In this document: positions 58,210 to 64,000 of the stretch, in pieces
Layout of the letters: each line of letters begins with the position of its first letter
Position numbering within the stretch: the first letter of the stretch is position 1
Source of the DNA: Bacillus smithii
GTDB lineage: Bacteria > Bacillota > Bacilli > Bacillales > DSM-4216
DNA: 64,000 nt
Assembly: GCF_001050115.1 (NCBI RefSeq)
Contig: NZ_CP012024.1
Location: 3,246,001-3,310,000, forward strand
Reading direction: 5' to 3'
Notes under the pieces: generated by a model
The model's input: only the letters and a program-made list of their open reading frames with translations
Told to the model about the DNA's origin: nothing
The model's database searches: none
Program-made: the position numbers and the translations under genes

Positions 58210-58923
58210 CTAATTGTTTTTCCATTTTTGCAACTGATTCACCGTGACGAATTTGTAGCCTTCTTTGGACAAGGCCGCTAATATTCCTTCAATGGCTTTT
58301 AACTCTTTTCCCGTATCATCATACATTGGATGCATCAAAATAATAGACCCGGGTTTCACATTTTTTTCTACATAATCGACTTTGTCAGAAACGGAAGTAT
58401 AATAGGTGTCTGGTTCAAGATTCCAAGTGATGGTATCCATATGATGTTTATTTAAGTAATACTAATACGGTAATCCCACCAATTTTTTGCCATTAGGTGG
58501 TCGAAAATCGATGGGCCCTTTATAACCTGTTTTTCTGATTAACGTATTGGTTTTTTCAATTTCCTGTTGAATAAAGGAAGGGGTTTTAAAGACCATTCGC
58601 TTATGGGAATAGCTATGATTGCCAATTTGATGTCCTGCTTGTGCTATTTTCTTTCCTTCCTCCAGATTCTTTTCCAACTCATTCCCAATGACAAAAAAAG
58701 TGGCTTTCGCATTGTATTTATCCAAAAGAGGCAACAGTTGAACGACATTCTTTGTAGGCCCATCATCAAAGGTCAAAGCCACAACTTTTTGACTTGTTTC
58801 AACCTGGTTGGTTAACCCTCCGAATAGCTGGTATGTTCGTGAATTCATTAATTTGTAAGTACCATACAAAAGAAGAAAAATGGCCAGGAAAACGATTCCG
58901 ACTACAAAAATTCTTTTTTTCAT
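58210..58923 (-). pseudogene. Polysaccharide deacetylase with in-frame stop
   Basis: An NodB-domain protein of 237 codons. A signal anchor (IFVVGIVFLAIFLLLYGTY) is followed by TFDDGPT (motif 1), NHSYSH (motif 2), RPPNG (motif 3), then a TAG at 58464-58462, then the continuing frame WNLEPDTY (motif 4) and LMHPMYD (motif 5). Both halves are in the same frame. The stop lies in a near-exact 6-bp tandem repeat (TATTAG TATTAC); without six bases the protein reads LPYYLNKHH as in intact relatives. The upstream product lacks motifs 4 and 5. Confidence 0.85.
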
Positions 58924-59298
58924 ACATTTACCTCTACTTCTTATTTAGTTTTAATGAAATGTTTAAAGGTCATATTATTATATCAAAAATCGTATGCCAT
59001 AGATTTTTATTGAGAAAGCCTAAACATTCGGTCGATTCAAAGCCTTGAAAATAAAAAAGTGAGTGCTAAAAACCATTGTTGGACTTAAAATAAAATTTTT
59101 CTTGCATTTTGGATCAAAATCTCAATCGGCTTACGAGTTTCATTGAAAACGATCTTTGTCAGCAAAAAAGAAGGTGTTCGCGTGAAAAAAAGGAAAATAA
59201 AAAATTGTTGGTTTTCTCGATTGTAGAAAACATCCGAGAAAGTATGTATCCTCTCGGAAGAGTATAATATAAAATAAAACGTGAGGAGATGAACGAAA
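58924..59298. other. Intergenic region with pepT promoter
   Basis: TATAAT at 59263-59268 is a likely -10 for pepT, and an inverted repeat TCCGAGA / TCTCGGA (59233-59239, 59252-59258) flanks the -35 position. The rest shows no gene. Confidence 0.5.
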
Positions 59299-60537
59299 AT
59301 GAAAAAGGAAGTAATGGAAAGATTTATTTCTTATGTCAAAGTGGACACTCAATCTGATGAAAACAGCAACACTTGTCCATCTACTCCCGGCCAGTGGACG
59401 CTTGCCCGCATGCTTGTGGACGAATTAAAAGCGATCGGCATGGAAGATGTGACAGTGGATGAAAACGGCTATGTGATGGCCACTCTTCCGGCCAATACGG
59501 AAAAAAATGTCCCGACCATTGGATTTTTGGCCCATCTGGATACAGCGACTGATTTTACCGGTGCCGGCGTTCAACCGCAAATTGTCGAAAACTATGACGG
59601 CGGTGACATTATCTTAAATAAATCTCTAAATGTCGTACTTTCGCCAAAAGATTTTCCTGAACTGGCTAACTATAAAGGCCACACGTTGATTACCACTGAC
59701 GGCACCACTCTTCTCGGCGCCGATGATAAAGCGGGGATTGCCGAGATCATGACGGCTATGGCTTATTTATTGGATCATCCAGAAATTAAGCACGGAAAGG
59801 TAAGAGTGGCGTTTACACCGGATGAAGAAATTGGAAGAGGTCCTCATAAATTCAATGTAGACGCTTTTGATGCAAAATATGCTTACACAGTGGACGGCGG
59901 CCCACTCGGCGAACTGGAGTATGAAAACTTTAACGCTGCCGCTGCCAAAATTACGATCAAAGGCAACAACGTACATCCCGGAACAGCGAAAGGGAAAATG
60001 GTGAACTCGACAAAGATTGCCATGGAACTCCATCGTAAACTGCCGGAAAAGGAATCACCTGAATATACGGAAGGATACGAAGGATTCTATCATTTGCTTG
60101 CGATCAACGGTGATGTCGAACAAACAACTTTGCACTACATCATCAGGGATTTTGATCGAGAACAATTCAACGCCCGAAAAGCCCAATTAGAAAAGATTGT
60201 AGAAGAATTCAGAAATATATACGGGAAAGATAATATTTTGTTGGAACTCAAAGATCAATATTATAATATGAAAGAAAAAATCGAACCGGTCAAAGAAATT
60301 GTCGACATTGCGTACGAAGCGATGAAAAATTTAGACATTGAACCGAAAGTTACACCGATCCGAGGAGGTACCGACGGCGCACAGCTATCGTACATGGGCC
60401 TCCCGACACCTAATCTTTTTGCAGGCGGAGAAAACTTCCACGGCAAATATGAATACATTTCCGCCGACAATATGGTAAAAGCAACGAACGTGATTATTGA
60501 AATCATCAAACTGTTTGAACAAAAGGCCAATGCATGA
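59299..60537 (+). CDS. pepT: Peptidase T (tripeptidase)
   Basis: A 412-aa M20 zinc aminopeptidase releasing N-terminal residues from tripeptides. Metal and catalytic residues: [11 protein letters not shown] (first His, Asp), [15 protein letters not shown] (bridging Asp), [10 protein letters not shown] (Glu pair), [15 protein letters not shown] (Asp) and [14 protein letters not shown] (last His). GAGGAG precedes the ATG. Full length. Soluble, cytosolic. Confidence 0.97.
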   Translation: MKKEVMERFISYVKVDTQSDENSNTCPSTPGQWTLARMLVDELKAIGMEDVTVDENGYVMATLPANTEKNVPTIGFLAHLDTATDFTGAGVQPQIVENYDGGDIILNKSLNVVLSPKDFPELANYKGHTLITTDGTTLLGADDKAGIAEIMTAMAYLLDHPEIKHGKVRVAFTPDEEIGRGPHKFNVDAFDAKYAYTVDGGPLGELEYENFNAAAAKITIKGNNVHPGTAKGKMVNSTKIAMELHRKLPEKESPEYTEGYEGFYHLLAINGDVEQTTLHYIIRDFDREQFNARKAQLEKIVEEFRNIYGKDNILLELKDQYYNMKEKIEPVKEIVDIAYEAMKNLDIEPKVTPIRGGTDGAQLSYMGLPTPNLFAGGENFHGKYEYISADNMVKATNVIIEIIKLFEQKANA

Positions 60538-60572
60538 TCCTTACCGTTATGTTTTGGCTAAAAAACACATCA

Positions 60573-60610
60573 AACGAACCCATCTTACATCTGGGTTCGT
60601 TTTTCTTTTT
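60573..60610 (+). terminator. pepT terminator
   Basis: AACGAACCCA / TGGGTTCGTT stem with a 9-nt loop and TTTTTCTTTTT. Confidence 0.92.
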
Positions 60611-60818
60611 ACAGACAATCAGAAAACAGAATTTTGGTAGAAAAGAAGCTAAGATCCTTCAATTTCTTTTTTAAATAGGGCCACATTTCCGAGAAATAGA
60701 ATCAAGTATGCAGAAACGATCGATATGACAGACCTGTTTTATGTTTCAAAATATTTACTTCTATCTGAATATTTGATACCATTTAATTTAATTATTTAAA
60801 GGAAGGAAGGGAACAACT

Positions 60819-61940
60819 TTGGAACAACACACAATTCAATCACTGCAAACCAAAAAACCGCCGTTTCGTGCGGATCAAGTGGGCAGTTTGTTAAGATCAA
60901 AACGGATTCAAAAAGCTCGTTCTCAAAGAGCAGCAGGCGAAATAACAGCTGACCAATTGCGGCTGATTGAAAATGAAGAAATCGCACGGATCGTTGAAAA
61001 ACAAAAAGAAATCGGGCTTCAAGCCGTGACAGATGGTGAATTTCGCCGAGCATGGTGGCACTTTGATTTCCTTGAAAACCTTGACGGCGTCGAAAGCTAT
61101 GAAACAGAAAGCGGCATTTCATTTCATCAAATGCAAACAAAGTCTCATGGAATTAAAGTGACAGGAAAATTGGATTTCACAGACCACCCTATGCTGGAAG
61201 ATTATCAATATCTCCATAGCATCGCCGGCAGCCATATTGCTAAAATGACCATTCCAAGTCCAAGTATGCTTCATTTAAGAGGCAAAATCGAAAAAACCGC
61301 TTACGGGGACGAAGAAGAATTTTTCCATGATTTAGCTAAAACTTATCAAAAGGCGATACAAGCTTTTTATGATGCAGGCTGTCGCTACTTGCAGCTCGAT
61401 GATACGTCTTGGGGCGCCCTGTGTTCAACCGAGAAAAGAGAAGAAATGCTGGCTCAAGGAGTAGACCCCGATCAATTGAGCACTACATACATGAAGTTAA
61501 TAAACGAAGCTGTGGCGGTCCGTCCGGATGATATGACGATTACCATGCACATTTGCCGTGGCAATTATCGCTCGACATGGTTTTCTTCCGGCGGCTATGA
61601 GCCGGTAGCAGAAGTCCTGTTTAACGGATTGAATATAGACGCCTTTTTCCTCGAATATGACAGCGACCGAGCTGGCGGCTTTGAACCGCTCCGATTCGTG
61701 AATCGATCCGATTTGAAAATTGTGCTCGGCTTAATCACATCAAAAGCGGGAGAACTGGAAAATCCAGACGATATTAAACGGCGCATTGATGAAGCCTCCC
61801 ATTATGTTGATTTAAACCAATTATGTTTAAGCACACAGTGCGGTTTTGCTTCAACAGAAGAAGGCAACTTGTTAACGGAAGAACAGCAATGGGCGAAACT
61901 GCGCCATGTCGTTCAAATTGCCCAAGATATATGGAAATAA
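60819..61940 (+). CDS. MetE C-terminal-domain-like methyltransferase (YxjG/YxjH type)
   Basis: A 373-aa single-barrel protein related to the C-terminal half of MetE. FRADQVGSLLRSKRIQKAR is at the N-terminus, DGEFRRAWWHFDFL near 70, and the zinc ligands are in TMHICRGNYRS (His, Cys), Glu in FFLEYDSDRAGGFE, and LCLSTQCGFAST (Cys). B. subtilis YxjG/YxjH are S-box regulated; I found no S-box here. Likely a homocysteine methyltransferase with an unusual methyl donor. TTG start after GGAAGG. Confidence 0.9.
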   Translation: MEQHTIQSLQTKKPPFRADQVGSLLRSKRIQKARSQRAAGEITADQLRLIENEEIARIVEKQKEIGLQAVTDGEFRRAWWHFDFLENLDGVESYETESGISFHQMQTKSHGIKVTGKLDFTDHPMLEDYQYLHSIAGSHIAKMTIPSPSMLHLRGKIEKTAYGDEEEFFHDLAKTYQKAIQAFYDAGCRYLQLDDTSWGALCSTEKREEMLAQGVDPDQLSTTYMKLINEAVAVRPDDMTITMHICRGNYRSTWFSSGGYEPVAEVLFNGLNIDAFFLEYDSDRAGGFEPLRFVNRSDLKIVLGLITSKAGELENPDDIKRRIDEASHYVDLNQLCLSTQCGFASTEEGNLLTEEQQWAKLRHVVQIAQDIWK

Positions 61941-61954
61941 TAAAATGTATTTAG

Positions 61955-61997
61955 AAAGACATATCATTCCGGTATTCACGGGTGATATGTCTTTTTA
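61955..61997 (+). terminator. Terminator of the MetE-like gene
   Basis: AAAGACATATCA / TGATATGTCTTT stem followed by TTATC. Confidence 0.88.
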
Positions 61998-62149
61998 TCA
62001 ATGAAACCGAAACGTCGATTTTATGTTCTCTAAACAACACCGCCCCCCCAATCTGAAACGGATCGATTTTCCCATCAACACAAAATGATTTAAAAAATTT
62101 CAAAAGGATCATGAACGGAAATCGATTTTTTATTTTTGTGAATGCGACT

Positions 62150-62185
62150 CAATGAATCTTTAGGAACTATTGTAAAGATTCATTG
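62150..62185. repeat. 12-bp inverted repeat upstream of the EamA transporter
   Basis: CAATGAATCTTT / AAAGATTCATTG, exact arms with a 12-nt spacer, 30 bp before the start codon and without a T-run. It could be an operator or a structured leader. Confidence 0.6.
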
Positions 62186-62214
62186 AAAAACGGAAAGAAA
62201 AGCGAGGAATAGCG

Positions 62215-63129
62215 ATGAAAAAATACCAAGTCTTTTTGTTTCTAGTCCTAGCCAATTTATTTTGGGCAGGTAATTATGTGTTCGGAAAATATGTAGTGGC
62301 CGAAATGTCTCCTTTACAAATGACATTTTCCCGTTGGGTGATTGCGATCTTTCTTTTATTCCCTCTCGCTCATTGGATTGAACGTCCGGATTGGAAAAAC
62401 GTTTGGAACCAGTGGAAAATTCTCATCGTTCTGTCGCTGTTGGGGATTTTAGGGTATAACCTTCTTTTATATGAGGCCTTGCGGTTTACGACCTCCTTAA
62501 ATGCAGCGCTGGTCAATTCGATCAATCCGGCAGTCATCGTCCTTTTTTCCGCCATTCTTTTAAAGGAAAGAATTTCGCTGGTGAACGGCTTCGGCCTCGT
62601 CATTTCCCTTCTGGGGGTTCTTCTTGTTTTAACGAAAGGACACTTGGAGCAAATTTTTCTCATTGACTATAACCGAGGCGATCTCTTCATGCTCTTGGAC
62701 ATCCTCGTTTGGACGTTTTATTCCATTTTAGGGAAAAAGATTCAAAACGTTCCCCCCATTTCTGCTACTGCGGTATCCGTATTATTGGGATTGGTGATGC
62801 TTCTTCCTTTTATTCTTGTTTCCGGCGTCCACTTTCCTCTTAGCAAAGAAGCCGCGATAGGAATCTTATACATTGGAATTTTTCCCTCCGTCGGATCTTT
62901 TGTTTTCTGGAATGCGTCCATTCGGGAAATTGGCCCCAGCCGAGCGGGAATTTATTTGAATTTGATCACGGTATTTACCGCTCTTCTAAGCCTGCTCATG
63001 GGGAACCCTATTACTTTCGTGCAGATTTTAGGAGGACTCCTCGTCTTTATCGGCGTCTATCTGTCCAGCCAAAAAAGAAGGCAAGAACAGGCCGCCCTGT
63101 TAAACCAACAAAAAATAAGTGCGAAATAG
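62215..63129 (+). CDS. EamA/DMT-family transporter
   Basis: A 304-aa protein with ten predicted membrane helices in two EamA repeats (the first from FLFLVLANLFWAGNYVFGKY, the second from DLFMLLDILVWTFYSILGKK). Such drug/metabolite exporters move amino acids or other small molecules; the substrate cannot be read from sequence. GCGAGGAATAGCG precedes the ATG. Confidence 0.9.
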   Translation: MKKYQVFLFLVLANLFWAGNYVFGKYVVAEMSPLQMTFSRWVIAIFLLFPLAHWIERPDWKNVWNQWKILIVLSLLGILGYNLLLYEALRFTTSLNAALVNSINPAVIVLFSAILLKERISLVNGFGLVISLLGVLLVLTKGHLEQIFLIDYNRGDLFMLLDILVWTFYSILGKKIQNVPPISATAVSVLLGLVMLLPFILVSGVHFPLSKEAAIGILYIGIFPSVGSFVFWNASIREIGPSRAGIYLNLITVFTALLSLLMGNPITFVQILGGLLVFIGVYLSSQKRRQEQAALLNQQKISAK

Positions 63130-63254
63130 CGACACATAAATAGATTTCACCAACCAAATGCAAGCCATAAAGAATAAAACATACACACAACAAAGCGATC
63201 ATAGAATGGAGATAAATGACTTATTGCATGATCTGAGGAAGGGGAGCGTGTTTC
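63130..63254 (+). promoter_or_regulatory. Upstream region of the oxalate decarboxylase gene
   Basis: AT-rich leader with a GAAGGGGAGCGTG ribosome site next to ATG 63255. A promoter was not assigned. Confidence 0.4.
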
Positions 63255-64000
63255 ATGGACAATCGAACTCGGAATCAGCATTATTATGGCCATGTGCCTC
63301 ATCCTATAAGAGATGATGGCGCCGGTGCAACCGATTTCGGTCCGCGGGACATCATGAGGGACCTGGAGAACCCCGACATGCTGGTTCCGCCTGCCACCGA
63401 TGCCGGAACGATCCCTAACTTGAAGTTCTCTTTTTCCGACACCAATATGCAGTTAAATCATGGTGGTTGGTCACGAGAAGTAACGGTAAGACAGCTGCCG
63501 ATCGCAACCACACTGGCAGGCGTGAACATGCGTCTGACCCCTGGGGGTGTTCGTGAGCTGCATTGGCATAAACAAGCGGAATGGGCCTTCATGATTATGG
63601 GCCGGGCGCGCATCACCGCCGTCGATCAGAACGGTCGGAACTTTATTGCGGACGTCGGCCACGGGGATCTATGGTACTTTCCCCCCGGCATTCCACACTC
63701 CATCCAAGGGCTTGAAGAAGGCTGCGAGTTTCTGCTTGTTTTCGATGACGGCAACTTCTCCGACTTCGACACCTTCTCCATCTCAGATTGGTTCGCGCAC
63801 ACACCGAAAGACGTACTGTCCGCAAATTTCGGCGTATCAGAAAACGCCTTTGCTCATATACCCAAAAAACAACGATACATTTACCAATCAAAAGTTCCCG
63901 GTCCTTTGGAGAGCCAAAAGATACCGGACCCTTATGGAACGGTGCCCAAAAGCTTCACACACCGGTTGCTTGCGCAGGAACCGCTCGTCACTCCGGGCGG
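63255..64000 (+). CDS. oxdC: Oxalate decarboxylase (partial, C-terminus outside window)
   Basis: The first 248 residues of a bicupin. The N-terminal cupin shows the manganese ligands in [20 protein letters not shown] (His, His, Glu) and a later His in [13 protein letters not shown], and the lid-type segment [15 protein letters not shown] follows. OxdC/OxdD converts oxalate to formate and CO2; OxdD is a spore-coat enzyme, so either symbol is possible. Base composition is visibly more GC-rich than the neighbouring genes. The frame is open to the window end. Confidence 0.93.
   Translation, partial: MDNRTRNQHYYGHVPHPIRDDGAGATDFGPRDIMRDLENPDMLVPPATDAGTIPNLKFSFSDTNMQLNHGGWSREVTVRQLPIATTLAGVNMRLTPGGVRELHWHKQAEWAFMIMGRARITAVDQNGRNFIADVGHGDLWYFPPGIPHSIQGLEEGCEFLLVFDDGNFSDFDTFSISDWFAHTPKDVLSANFGVSENAFAHIPKKQRYIYQSKVPGPLESQKIPDPYGTVPKSFTHRLLAQEPLVTPG

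Noticed and set aside
60611..60818. Possible S-box (SAM) riboswitch before the MetE-like gene
   Set aside because: None of the conserved S-box blocks is present.
1..64000. CRISPR arrays, tRNA, rRNA and prophage modules
   Set aside because: No regularly spaced repeats, no tRNA cloverleaf sequence or rRNA segments, and no phage structural or lysis gene cluster were seen by eye.

Overview
The window looks like the chromosome of a spore-forming Bacillaceae, possibly a moderately thermophilic one. It is AT-rich, with strong GGAGG-type ribosome binding sites and many TTG/GTG starts. It carries spore genes (pbpG-type PBP, rsfA, gerQ, sda-like, sleL/yaaH-like), bacillithiol genes (yojF-bshB2), ltaS, and gene order matching the ywd-ywf-ywh segment of Bacillus subtilis. 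I cannot name the species; Caldibacillus, Aeribacillus or B. smithii-type bacilli would fit.
Region 1 (1-8.2 kb) and region 3 (14.4-21.1 kb) are conserved chromosomal backbone: speE, pbpG-like, ywhD, ywhC, ywhB, ywgA, ywfO, yuzB; then rsfA, lipL, hemQ, gerQ, ywdK, ywdI, a second speE-like gene and ung. A perfect ParB/Spo0J parS site lies in the 130 bp between the second speE and ung. Between these blocks (region 2, 8.2-14.0 kb) sits a complete ribose operon rbsRKDACB on the minus strand with a perfect cre box on its promoter.
Region 4 (21.3-25.4 kb) holds late molybdenum-cofactor genes (mobA, moaE, moaD, moeB) and yojF-bshB2. Region 5 (25.7-30.9 kb) has an IS200/IS605-type element with an intact TnpB but a dead, internally inverted tnpA, inserted at the stop codon of ilvA; then a HAD phosphatase, an ORF-less group II intron directly after a terminator, and an extended Sda-like gene.
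Region 6 (31.7-41.3 kb) has an alpha/beta hydrolase, a YbaK-type deacylase, a LytTR regulator next to an acetyl-CoA hydrolase/transferase, an IS256-family element with 8-bp target duplications, ltaS and a methyltransferase. Region 7 (41.3-46.1 kb) is gene-poor: a LysM-GH18 spore hydrolase plus decayed IS256 and IS3 copies and a truncated ABC ATPase with a 53-aa membrane peptide.
Region 8 (46.1-64 kb) carries a CitMHS transporter, a YerB lipoprotein, a pectate-lyase-like beta-helix protein, a B12 riboswitch driving metE, a GT8 glycosyltransferase, an IS607 element (serine recombinase plus TnpB), a broken polysaccharide deacetylase, pepT, a second MetE-type methyltransferase, an EamA transporter and the start of an oxalate decarboxylase. 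No rRNA, tRNA, CRISPR array or prophage was seen. The window is mostly known metabolism and spore biology; the unusual content lies in the mobile elements and regulatory structures.
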